Source of the DNA: Nocardia araoensis NBRC 100135
Lineage (GTDB): Bacteria; Actinomycetota; Actinomycetes; Mycobacteriales; Mycobacteriaceae
Direction of reading: 5' to 3'
DNA length: 64,000 nt
NCBI RefSeq assembly: GCF_000308435.1
Contig: NZ_BAFR01000107.1
Location: forward strand, 62,001-126,000
A program made the translations under genes and the position numbers. Below the pieces are notes generated by a model, which worked only from the letters and a program-made list of their open reading frames with translations, had not been told where the DNA came from and did not search any database. Numbering within the stretch: the first letter of the stretch is position 1; the number at the start of each line of letters is the position of its first letter. Shown here in pieces: positions 1 to 11,000 of the stretch.

Positions 1-1
1 C

Positions 2-3000
2 ACCAAGTGGGGCGGGTTCCTCGACGACGTCGACTGCTTCGATCCGCTGTTCTTCGCCATCTCCCCGCGCGAAGCGGAAATCCTGGACCCGCAGGAGCGG
101 CTGTTCCTGCAAACCGCCTGGGCCGCACTGGAAGACTCCGGACATTCCCGGGCCGACCTCGCTCGCGGCGGCCTGCGCCCCGAGCAGGCCGGTGTGTTCG
201 TCGGCGTCATGTGGGGCACCTACCAGATGTTCGGGGCCGAGGAGTCCCGCCTCGGGCGCGGCACGCTGCCGGGGTCGACGTTCTGGAGCATCCCGAACCG
301 CGTCTCGCACGCCTTGGACTTCCAAGGACCGAGTATGGCCGTGGACACCGCGTGCTCGTCCTCGCTCACCGCGCTGCACCTGGCCTGCCAGAGCATCCGC
401 ACCGGCGAATGCAGGCTGGCGGTGGTCGGCGGCGTCAACCTGTCGTTGCACCCGTACAAGTTCGTCGCGCTGAGCCAGGGGCAGTTCGCCTCTACCGACG
501 GCCGCTGCCGCTCCTTCGGCGCAGGGGGCGACGGGTATGTGGCCAGCGAGGGTGTCGGGGCGCTGGTGCTGCGGCCGCTGGCCGACGCCGAAGCCGACGG
601 CGACACCATCTACGGCGTCATCAAGGGCACCGCGATCAATCACGGCGGCCGGGTCAACGGGTTCACGGTGCCCAATCCCGACGTGCAGGCGGCGGTGATC
701 CGCTCGGCGCTGCGTGTCGGTGGCGTGGACCCGGCGTCGGTGTCCTATGTCGAAGCGCACGGCACCGGCACCGCGCTGGGTGACCCGATCGAAATCGCCG
801 GTCTGGCGAAGGTTTTCGGTTCGTCCGGCGTGGCCGAGTTGCCGATCGGTTCGGTGAAGTCGAATGTCGGCCACCTCGAGGCGGCGGCCGGCGTCGCGGC
901 GCTGACGAAGGTGCTGCTGCAACTGCGCCACGGCACCATCGTGCCGTCGCTGCACGCCACGCCGCCCAATCCGAACATCGACTTCGCGGCCACACCGTTC
1001 CGGATCCCGACCCGGCCGCTGCCGTGGCCCGGCGGAGATCCGGCGCGTCCGCGCCGGGCGACGGTGAGTTCGTTCGGAGCGGGTGGGGCCAACGCCAACG
1101 TGGTGATCGAGGAGTACGTGGACCGCAGGCCGCAGACGCCGTTCAGCGGCGGTCAGGTCGTCCCGGTCTCCGCGCGCGACCGCGATCGGCTCGCGGAGTA
1201 TGTCGCCGCGCTGGACCGTTTCCTCGCCGGGCAGGAGCCGAACCTCGCCGATCTGGCCTACACCATGCAGGTGGGTCGGCAGGCGGGCGGTGCGCGCGCC
1301 GCGTTCGTCGCACGCGACATCGGCCGGTTGCGCGCCGCCGTCCGCGCCTGGGTCGATGACGTACCCGGCGCCAGGTCGTGCCGTGATGCGGCGGAGGACT
1401 CTCGGATCGCGCGCTGGCTCGACGGTGCGGACATCGATTGGGCCACCGTCCGCGACCCGGGGCCTCGGCGCCGTATTCCCGCGCCGACCTATCCGTTCGC
1501 CCGTGAGCGGTACTGGATTCCGGACGTCGCGCCCGGCCCGCAGCCCGATGCCGCCGCGGGGCATCAGTCCGCATCAGGGGCGGACAACACCTGGACCCCG
1601 CAGCCCACGTCGACGCCAGGATCCGGCCCGATCACGCAACCTACGCTGAATGGAAAGGCCACGCTCATATCGGAATCCATTCCACCGCAACGGGTATCAG
1701 CACAATCGTTGGCACTCGAGCCGTTGTCGCCACGTCCATCGGGCGGATCCGCAACGAAGGCCGGACTGCCGGAGTCTGCCTCGGCCCCCCGACCCACAGC
1801 AGCCCAACGGTTGCTGGTTCCGGTCTGGCGAGAGGCTCCGCTGCCCAGCGGTGACCTTCGTTCGCGCCGCGCCCTGCTGGTGTACGACGCGCGGACCCCG
1901 CAGCACCTGGTGGAGGCATTGGAGGCCGCCGCAGGCGATCCGGGTCGTCTCGTGCGGCTCTCGGAGCTGCCGGGCGATCTGCACCGCGACGACTTCGGGG
2001 CGGGCGCGGCACTGGGCCGGGCGCTCGCGGCCCGCTACCCCGACATCGACTGCGTGCTCGACGTATGCGATCTCGTACCCGCGGTGTCCGGCAGACCCAC
2101 CGGCGACCTGGGCCGGATGGGGTTCTACCAGGGGGTGATCGAGGCTCGCGCCGCTTCGCTCACGCTGCTGCACGTCACCGCCGGACATCCCGGCGCGGAC
2201 GGTCCGGAGTCGGCGCCGCTGGCCGGTCTGGTCGCCGCGCTCGCCGAGGAGATCCGCGACGTGCGCACTCGGAGCGTCCACGTGGCCGACGAGCGCGATG
2301 CGGTGTGCGCCGATCCCACGCGATTGCTGGCGATCCTGGGCTCGGAGTGCGCGGCCACCGAGGACGGCGCACCGCGGGTGCGGTATCGCGGCGGAACTCG
2401 CGAAGCCGTCGAACTCACCGAAGCGACGGCGCGCGACGGTCTCGTGGTGGACCCCGCCCGCACCTATGTGGTCACCGGCGGCACGCGCGGACTCGGCGCG
2501 GCGTTCGCGGCGGCGCTGGTCGAACGCGGAGCGCGCCGCTTGGTCATCCTCGGCCGCGAACCGCTCCCGCCGCAGACGGAATGGGACCGGGTGGCCGCCG
2601 GGACCGGGCCCGAGGCGGAGAAGGTTCGGCGGCTGGTGCAGTTGCGTGATCGCGGCGTGGCGGTGCGGACCTACTTCGGCAGCCTCACCGACGAGACGGG
2701 ATTGTCCGTCTTCTTCGACCGGGTGCGCGGCGAACTGGGCCCGATCGGTGGCGTGTTGCACTGCGCGGGCAGCGTGTCCACCGAGAGTCCAGCATTCGTG
2801 CGCAAGACCGGCCCCGCCGTCGCGACCGTGCTCGCGCCCAAGCTGGCGGGCACCGCGGTCCTCGCCGACGTGCTCGCCGCCGACCGTCCGGACTTCTTCG
2901 TGTTGTTCTCCTCGGTGTCGGCCGTGCTGCCCGGCTTGGCGGTGGGCCTGTCGGACTATGCGATGGCCAACGCGCACCTGGACCGCTTCGCCGAGGCCCA

Positions 3001-5071
3001 GCACGCACTGGGACGGGGATGGTTCCGGTCGATCAACTGGCCGTCGTTCCGCGACACCGGGTTCGGTGAGGTGACCAGCGCGGCCTATCGCGCAACCGGT
3101 CTTCCGACGCTCAGTGCGGCGGAAGGATTCGAGCTACTCGACGCGGCACTGGGCCTGCGCGCGCCGGTGGTGCTTCCGTATCACGGGGCAGCACTGCGTC
3201 TTTCGACACGCACGAGCCGTCCTACGCCGGTGGCGGCGCCCGCACCGACCGCGCGGCCCGCGGCGGCGAACGGGTCCGCGGCGGCGTATGAAGAATTGCT
3301 GCGGATCTTCTCCGACGAGCTGAAACTGGCCCCGACCCGCTTCGAGGGCGACAAACGGTTCGAGGAGTACGGCGCGGACTCGGTGTTGATCGCCTCGGCG
3401 GTGCGGCGCATCGAGCAGGTCGTCGAAGCGCCCTTCGACCCGGCGCTGGTGCTGGAGTTCCCGACCCTGGACGCGTTGGCGGGTCTGTTGACCGAGCAGT
3501 TCCCGGAGCGTTTCGCACCCGAAGCGTCGCCGCAACCACACCCGGTATCGGCTGAGCGGCCACGCACACCGGACACCGGGACACCCCGCCCCAGCGCGGC
3601 CACCTGGGCGGCCGACGCTCGCCGCGGCCGGGCGGCCGAGCCCGTCGCCGTGGTCGGCATCGGTTGCCGTCTTCCCGGCGGCGACACTCCGGACGCGTTC
3701 TGGCGCCTGCTCGCCGCGGGCGCGTCCGGCATCCGCGAAGTGGACCCGGCGCGCTGGGATCCCGCCCGGTTCTACCGCCCGGCCGGCGGTCCCGGTCTGA
3801 CCAACAGCAAGTGGGGCGGGTTCGTCGACGGTGTCGATCTGTTCGATCCGGAGTATTTCGGGGTCACCGACGAACTCGCCTGGCAGATGGACCCGTTGCA
3901 GCGGCTGCTGCTGGAGACCTCGGTGCTGGCCACCACCGACGCCGGGTACCGGCGCGAGGAACTGGCGGGCAAGCGGGTCGGCGTCTACGCGGGCAGCCGG
4001 GCGGCGAACTATTTCAACCGGATTCCGGTCGCCGACCGGCACACCATCATCGGCATCGGACAGAACTTCATCGCCGCGCGCATCTCCGACTACTTCGACT
4101 GGCACGCGGGCAATGTCGTGCTCGACAGCGCGTGCTCGTCGTCGTTGCTTTCGGTGCATCTGGCCTGCCAGGCGCTGCGGGCGGGCGAGGTCGACGCCGC
4201 CTTGGCCGGTGGTGTGGAGGTGCTGCTGGACGAGATGCCGTTCGTGACGTTGTCGGCGGCGGGCGTGCTGTCGCCGAACGGGCGCTGTGCGACGTTCTCC
4301 GAGGACGCGGACGGTTTCGTGCCGGGGGAGGGCGCGGCGCTGCTGATGCTCAAGCGGCTCGACGACGCGCTCGCCGACGGCGATCGGGTCTACGCGGTGC
4401 TGCGCGGCTCGGCGATCGGCAACGACGGGCACACCATGGGCATCACCACACCCAACATGCGGGCGCAGATAGAGGTGGTCACCGCGGCGCTCGAAGTGGC
4501 GGGCATGTCCCCGGACGCGCTGTCGTATCTGGAGGCGCACGGCACCGGCACCATGATCGGCGATCCCATCGAGCTGAAGGGGTTGGCGACCGTGCTGGGC
4601 GACCGGTCGCGCGGCCCGGAGCCGTGCGCGGTCGGCAGCGTGAAAACCAATATCGGACATCTGCTTTCCGCCGCGGGCATCGCCGGGGCGGTCAAGACGA
4701 TCCTGGCCGTGCACCACGCCGCGCTGCCGCCGTCGCTGCACTGCGACAACCTCAATCCGCGTTTCAACTTCGCCGGTTCGCCGCTGCAGGTCAACCGGGA
4801 ACTGCGCCCGTGGCGGCCGGCCGACGGCAGGCCCCGCGTGGCGGGCGTCAGTTCGTTCGGCTTCGGCGGCACCAACGCCCACCTCGTCGTCGAGCAGGCG
4901 CCAGACGGGCACCGGCCGACGCGCCACCCCCTTGATCCACCCGCCTTCCGCAAGAGGAGCTTCATGCTGCCGAAAACGGTTCCCAGCACATCGACGGAGC
5001 CCGCGCCGCGGATCGTGGTACCGATCAGCGCGCCCGCACCGTCGTTCCTCCGGGTGGAGCCGCTGCGATGA
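2..5071 (+). CDS. trans-AT type I polyketide synthase, 5' partial: KS-KR-ACP-KS
   Basis: The reading frame is open from the first complete codon and starts mid-KS, so the N terminus lies outside the window. Domains by partial-protein residue: KS to about 375 (Cys codon 353-355 in DTACSSS; both His motifs EAHGTGT and NVGHLEAAAG), an Ala/Pro-rich linker, KR about 600-1050 (TGGTRGLG; Ser, Tyr and Asn of SSVSAV...SDYAMAN), ACP about 1095-1170 (Ser codon 3380-3382 in GADSV), and a second KS about 1213-1640 (Cys codon 4133-4135 in DSACSSS). No AT is present; each KS is followed by the post-KS segment usual in trans-AT synthases. The first module should give a beta-hydroxy intermediate. The last KS has no partner domains here; its module continues on the next gene, which overlaps by ATGA at 5068-5071. 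Confidence in family and domain order is high. Confidence 0.95.
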   Translation, partial: TKWGGFLDDVDCFDPLFFAISPREAEILDPQERLFLQTAWAALEDSGHSRADLARGGLRPEQAGVFVGVMWGTYQMFGAEESRLGRGTLPGSTFWSIPNRVSHALDFQGPSMAVDTACSSSLTALHLACQSIRTGECRLAVVGGVNLSLHPYKFVALSQGQFASTDGRCRSFGAGGDGYVASEGVGALVLRPLADAEADGDTIYGVIKGTAINHGGRVNGFTVPNPDVQAAVIRSALRVGGVDPASVSYVEAHGTGTALGDPIEIAGLAKVFGSSGVAELPIGSVKSNVGHLEAAAGVAALTKVLLQLRHGTIVPSLHATPPNPNIDFAATPFRIPTRPLPWPGGDPARPRRATVSSFGAGGANANVVIEEYVDRRPQTPFSGGQVVPVSARDRDRLAEYVAALDRFLAGQEPNLADLAYTMQVGRQAGGARAAFVARDIGRLRAAVRAWVDDVPGARSCRDAAEDSRIARWLDGADIDWATVRDPGPRRRIPAPTYPFARERYWIPDVAPGPQPDAAAGHQSASGADNTWTPQPTSTPGSGPITQPTLNGKATLISESIPPQRVSAQSLALEPLSPRPSGGSATKAGLPESASAPRPTAAQRLLVPVWREAPLPSGDLRSRRALLVYDARTPQHLVEALEAAAGDPGRLVRLSELPGDLHRDDFGAGAALGRALAARYPDIDCVLDVCDLVPAVSGRPTGDLGRMGFYQGVIEARAASLTLLHVTAGHPGADGPESAPLAGLVAALAEEIRDVRTRSVHVADERDAVCADPTRLLAILGSECAATEDGAPRVRYRGGTREAVELTEATARDGLVVDPARTYVVTGGTRGLGAAFAAALVERGARRLVILGREPLPPQTEWDRVAAGTGPEAEKVRRLVQLRDRGVAVRTYFGSLTDETGLSVFFDRVRGELGPIGGVLHCAGSVSTESPAFVRKTGPAVATVLAPKLAGTAVLADVLAADRPDFFVLFSSVSAVLPGLAVGLSDYAMANAHLDRFAEAQHALGRGWFRSINWPSFRDTGFGEVTSAAYRATGLPTLSAAEGFELLDAALGLRAPVVLPYHGAALRLSTRTSRPTPVAAPAPTARPAAANGSAAAYEELLRIFSDELKLAPTRFEGDKRFEEYGADSVLIASAVRRIEQVVEAPFDPALVLEFPTLDALAGLLTEQFPERFAPEASPQPHPVSAERPRTPDTGTPRPSAATWAADARRGRAAEPVAVVGIGCRLPGGDTPDAFWRLLAAGASGIREVDPARWDPARFYRPAGGPGLTNSKWGGFVDGVDLFDPEYFGVTDELAWQMDPLQRLLLETSVLATTDAGYRREELAGKRVGVYAGSRAANYFNRIPVADRHTIIGIGQNFIAARISDYFDWHAGNVVLDSACSSSLLSVHLACQALRAGEVDAALAGGVEVLLDEMPFVTLSAAGVLSPNGRCATFSEDADGFVPGEGAALLMLKRLDDALADGDRVYAVLRGSAIGNDGHTMGITTPNMRAQIEVVTAALEVAGMSPDALSYLEAHGTGTMIGDPIELKGLATVLGDRSRGPEPCAVGSVKTNIGHLLSAAGIAGAVKTILAVHHAALPPSLHCDNLNPRFNFAGSPLQVNRELRPWRPADGRPRVAGVSSFGFGGTNAHLVVEQAPDGHRPTRHPLDPPAFRKRSFMLPKTVPSTSTEPAPRIVVPISAPAPSFLRVEPLR

Positions 5072-8000
5072 GCGGAATCGACTTGGACAGCTTCGCCACC
5101 ACCTTGCGCGCCGAAGACCCGGTGGTGCGCGACCATCGCGTACACGGAGTCCGGATCCTGCCGGGCGTGGTGTATCTCGACATGATCCTGCGCGCGGCGA
5201 TGGCGGCCGGGTACCGGCCCGGCGAGGTGACGATCCGGGAGGCGTTGTTCCAGCGTCCGGTCGCCCTCGCCGACGACGGGGCGGTGCGCATCGCGTTCCG
5301 GGTCGATCGCCCGACCGGCCGGGTCGCCATCGACGTGCAGGCGTTGGACGCGGCGGGCGTGCCGGTGGGAGCTGTCGATCCTGTCGCGGAATGCGTTGTA
5401 GTGCTCGAGAACTCGAACGACCAGCCGCAGGGTATCGATGTGGCCGGATTCCGGTCGGCGGCGGGGGCGCGCGGGATGGCGGAGCTGTACGCCCAGACCG
5501 GCGGCCGCGGCATCGACCATCGCGAGTTCATGCGCGCCACCGGGCATTTCGCTCGTCACGACGACGTGGTCACCGCGACGCTCGGTCTCGGTGCCGAGGC
5601 GGCGGCGCATCTGCCCGGCTTCCTGCTGCACCCCACGTTCCTGGACGCTTCGACGATCGTGCCGTTCATCGATCCGCAGCGGCTGGGCGTGGACGACGAC
5701 AGCGCGTTCATTCCCATCTACTTCGGTGACGTCCGCGCGTGGCGGGCCACTCCCGAGGAGGTCTTCGTGCGGGCCGCGGTGCGCGGCGGCGGGCACGGCG
5801 GCGACCTGCTCGAAGCCGATGTGGCGCTCTACGCCCCGGACGGAGCGCCGGTGGCGCGCTATCGGCTGACGTCCAAGCGGGTGCGTGGCAGCGCGGACAT
5901 TCAGCGCTTGCTGACCCGACCGGAGGCGCCATCCCCTCGGCAAGCCGCGCCGCGCCCGTCCGCCCACGCTCCTGTGGCCTCCGGTGACCCGCGTGCGGTG
6001 ATCACCGCCGACCTGGCCGCTCTCGTCGGCGGTGAACTGGGCACCGACGCCGCGGGCATCGCGACGGACGTCGGCTTCTACGAGCTCGGTTTGGATTCCG
6101 GTCGCTTGCTGCGGTTGACCGCCGAGTTGGAGGCTCGGGTTGGCGAGCCGCTGTATCCGACGCTGCTGTTCGAGTACCAGACCATCGACGCGCTCGCCGG
6201 ACATCTCGCCGCGACCGTCGGCACGAACTACCGCCCCGCCGAGACGGCCCCGGATATCGAGCCCGGCGAATCGGCCGTGATCGCCGAGACAGCGGGCGGC
6301 CCGGCGGATCCGGTCACAGCTGCGCCGGCAACCGACCCGGTTGCGACGCCGGAAGCTGTCGTGCCGGACGACCTCGTCGTCTTCGGGTTCGACTGGGAAT
6401 CCGACACCACCGCGCATCCGCGTCGGGAACCCGGCAGTCTGCTCGTCTTCGACACCGCCGAGCACCCCTACCCACAGGGTGCGTCGATCGTTCGGGTCCG
6501 TCCCGGTGGCGAATTCGTCTCGGGCAGCGATACTTTCGTCGTCGACCCGGCGGACGCACGGCATATGGAGCTGCTGGTCGCCCAGCTGACAGCCCGCAGG
6601 CTGCGCTTCGACGCCGCGGTGTACCTGTGGCCCGAGACGACCGACACCGATCCGCAGACGTTGATCGAACGGGTGTACCTGCCACTGCGGGATCTGCTGC
6701 GTGCGGTCGCAGGGGACTCCGAACCGCCGATGCGCTTGGTGCTGGCTCTCACACCCGCCACACCCGCGGGGGAATTGGTTTGCGCGCTCCTCGGCGGTTC
6801 GGCCCGCACACTGCGGCTGGAGCAGCCGCAACCGCTGCTGCGGGCCATCCAGCGCGATCCCGCCCGGCCGATTGCCGACATCGTGGCCACCGAACTGGGC
6901 ATCGACGACCGCGATCCCGCCACCGAGATCCGCTACCACGGCGCAACACGCCAGATCCGCCGGACACGCCTGCTCACCGGTTCCGCGCCCAAATCCGGCG
7001 ACGCGTCGCTGCGCCCGGGCTCGGTGGTCGTGATCACCGGAGGGTTCGGTGGGATCGGCCGTCATCTGGCCCGCCGCCTCGCCGCCGACTACGGCGCCCG
7101 GCTGGTACTGGTGTCGCGCCGTCCGCTCGACGCCCCGGCCGCGGGACTGCTGGCCGAACTCGGCGACCTCGGCGCGGAAGCCGTGCACGTGCGCGCCGAC
7201 GTCTCGGTCGCAGCGGACGCCGAACGCGTCGCCGCGATCGCCCACGCCACCTTCGGGCCGGTCGACGTGCTCTACCACGGTGCGGGACAACTGCGCGACG
7301 GACTGCTGTCCGGCAGTGGCCGCGACGACGCGAAACCCGTTCTCGCACCGAAGATCCAGGGTGTCGAACACCTGACACGGGCACTGCCGGAGGCCCGCCT
7401 GACCGTGTTGTTCTCGTCGGTCTCCGCGGTGCTGGGCAATCCCGGGCAAGCCGATTACGCGGCGGCCAACCGCTATCTGGATGTCTTCGCCGAACAGCGC
7501 GACCGGGCCGGAAACAGGACGATCAGCATCGGCTGGCCGCTGTGGGCCGAGGGCGGCATGCGTCCGCCCGCCGAGCAGATCGCCGCGCTGCGGCGTGCCG
7601 GTGTGGGACTGCTGCCCACCGCGACCGGACTTGACCTGCTGTTGTCCTGCGCGACGCTCGACCGCGCGCAGCTGGCCGCGGTGTGGGGCCGGAGCGAAAC
7701 CCTGCGGGAACGACTACAACCGGAGGCTCCGCCTCCTGCCGTGGCACCCGCGCCGGTCGACGAGCACCGCGCGTCCGTCGAGGAGCCCATCGCGATCGTC
7801 GGAATCAGCGGCCGTTACCCCGACGCGGAGAACATCGAGGAGTTCTGGCGCAATCTGCGCGACGGACACGACGCGGTCGGCCCGGTCCCCGCCGAACGCT
7901 GGTGGCTCACCGCCGTCGCGGGCACTCCCGGCGCGCCCCCGATGATCGGCGGCTTCCTGCGTGACGTGGGCAGTTTCGACCCGCAGTTCTTCCGCATCCC

Positions 8001-11000
8001 GCCGGTTCAGGCGCCCCTGCTGGACCCGCAGGAGCGGTTGTTCCTGCAACAGGCCTACGCGGCGCTGGAGCACGCCGGCTACCACCACACCGACCCGGCC
8101 GTGCGGGACCGCCGCGTTGGTGTGTTCGTAGGAGCCACCTGGAGCGACTACCGGCTGCTCGGGGTCGCGGCCAGCCGCGACGGCGAGCCGGTCGCGGTGG
8201 CCTCGATCCCATCCTCCATCGCCAACCGCACCTCCTACACCCTAGGTCTGCGCGGGCCGAGCCTCACCGTGGACACCGCGTGTTCGGCCTCGCTCACCGC
8301 GCTGCATCTGGCGCGGCGCAGCCTGCTCGACGGTGAATGCGACGCGGCGCTCGTGGGCGGGGTGAACCTGCTGCTGCACGAGGACAAATTCCTGCTGCTG
8401 CACAGCCTCGGCATGATGTCCGACAGCGGCCGGTGCAGGCCCTTCGCCGCCAGCGCCGACGGCTACGTGCCCGGCGAAGGCGTCGGGGCGCTGTATCTGA
8501 AGCCGCTGTCGGCCGCCCGCGCCGACGGCGACACCATCCACGGCGTGATCCTCGGCAGCGCGGTGAATCACGGCGGGCAGACGTCCGGATACAGCGTGCC
8601 GCATCCCGGGGCGCAAGCCGAGGTGATCGGCGAGGCCCTGCGCGCGGCCGGGGTCGATCCCGACACGATCGACTACCTCGAGGCGCACGGCACCGGGACA
8701 CCGCTCGGCGATCCGATCGAAATCGCAGGATTGGCCGCCGCTTTCGGCAGATCCGGCGGCACCGGCCGCTCCCGCGCGCTCGGGTCGACGAAGTCGAACA
8801 TCGGCCACCTGGAAGCGGCCGCGGGCGTCGCGGGCCTGACCCGGGTGCTGTTGCAGATGCGGCACGGCCGGATCGCGCCGACATTGCATGCCGCACAGAT
8901 CAATCCGGCCATCGCGTTCAACTCGGTGCCGTTCCGCCTGCCGCGTGAGCTGGAGGAGTGGCCACGCCGCAGCGCCGACGGCGTCGCGGTCGCGCGGCAC
9001 GCGGGCATCAGCGCGTTCGGGGCGGGCGGCGCCAACGCCCATGTGGTGCTCGCCGAGTTCGTCGACGACCGTGTTCGCCCGGTCGCCACCGGTGAACCCG
9101 AGATCTTCGTGCTGTCGGCGCGCACTCCGCAGCGGCTGCGTCACTACGCCGAGATCATGGCGCGGCACTTCCGCACCCTCGATCCCGCGGATTTCCTCGA
9201 CGCGGTGCGTACTTTGCAAGTGGGAAGGCCCGCACTGGCCCACCGTCTCGCGGTGGTCGCGTCCTCGCCTGTCGAGGTGGCCGAGGCGCTCGACCAGTTC
9301 GGCACCGACCAGCTCGGCCCCGTGGTCACCGGCACCGTCGCCGCACACACCCGGCCACCGCTGTACGCGCCCGCGTCGGACGACCGAGAGCTGGCCAGGC
9401 AGTGGGTCACGGGCGCCGACGTCGACTGGTACGGACGCGGCGGACCGCGGCGCCGAATCCCGCTTCCCGGCTACCCGTTCGAGCGCACCGACTACTGGAT
9501 CATCGCACCGCCGCGCTCGGGATTCGACGCCGCGGTGGAGCGCTTCGAAGCCTCCATCCGGGCCGCGGGCACGGTCGAGCCCGGTAAGACCGAACTCGGC
9601 CGCTACGCGGCGATGCTGCTGTTCGCCACCCTCGCCGACATGGGGCTCACACCGGGGGAGTGGACCGTGCCATCGCTGGACGCCCGCTTGGGCGTGCGGT
9701 CCGGATTCGACCGACTGCGCACCAGTTGCCTGGAGATCCTGCGGCGACACGGGCTGGTTCGCTGGCACGACGACCGGATCGAAGTGCCCGGCCCGCCACC
9801 CGGCACCGGCGGGATGCGCGCCGACCTGCTCGCGCGTTTCCCGGAGACCGAGCCGTATGTGGCCTTGCTCGACGCCTGTCTGGCCGCGTATCCGCGTGTA
9901 CTGCGCGGAGAGCTGTCCGCGACCGAGGTGCTGTTCCCCGGCGGTCACCTCGAACTGGTCGGCGCGATCTATCGCGGCAACGCCGCCTACGACTTCACCA
10001 ACGGCTTGCTCGCCGGATTGGTGTCGGCCGTGGCGCAGCGGCACGGTGAGACCCGGCCGGTGCGGATCGTGGAAGTCGGCGCGGGCACCGGAGGTTCCAC
10101 GCACGCGGTGCTCGACGCGCTCGCCGAACGCGGGATCGCGTTCGACTATCACTACACCGACGTGTCGCACAGTTTCGTCGCGCACGGCCGACGCACCTTC
10201 GGTACGCGGTCGAACGTGCGGTTCGGAGTACTGGACATCGAGACGGATCCGGTCGCGCAAGGGTTTCCCGCGCACCAGGCCGATCTGGTGATCTGTGCCA
10301 ACGTCCTGCACGCGACGCGATCGATCGACGCGACGCTGCGCAACGTCCGGCGGCTGCTCGCGCCCGGTGGCGTGCTCGCCTGCACCGAGGCGACCACCGA
10401 CCTCGAGGTCCTCGCCCTGACGTTCGGGCTGCTGGACGGCTGGCACGCCTACCGCGATCCCGAGGTGCGTCTCCCGCACTCGCCGTTGCTGTCCGAACCG
10501 CAGTGGCGGGACGCCATGAGCGCGGCGGGTTTCTCCGGAATCCGTGCCTGGGGTCCCGGCCTGTCGGAGGACCCGGAGCCGAGTTTCCGAGTGCTGGCCG
10601 CGGTCAGCGCCACCACGCCGCCCGCCGTCGCCGAACCCCCGGCCGATGCGCAGCCCGCGGTCGCGCGAGTCGGCCTCGTCGATACCGGGAACCCGCCCGC
10701 CGGTGCGCGCCCGGAGGCGGAACCGGCCACCGTGAGCGGTGCAGCTGCCTTGGAAGCCGAGCTCGTCGCCCTCGTCGCCGAGGGCCTCGGTGTCGGGCGC
10801 GGCGAGGTGCGCGCGGAGCTGCCGCTGTCGGACTACGGCGTCGATTCCATTCTCGCGGTGAAGATCATCGACCGGGTCAACGCCCGCTACGGCTTGGCGC
10901 TGCGACCAACGGTGGTGTTCGACCACCCGTCGGTGCGGCTGCTCAGCAGGCACATGGCCGCACAAGGCGCTACGGCGAACGGCGGCGCGTCTGCCGTTCG

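Noticed and set aside
1697..3004. Long minus-strand open frames beneath the PKS genes (also 3134-4927, 4390-7449, 8242-10965)
   Set aside because: They are mirror frames of high-GC coding DNA, with Arg/Gly/His-rich products lacking any domain; the plus strand has complete KS, KR and ACP motifs.
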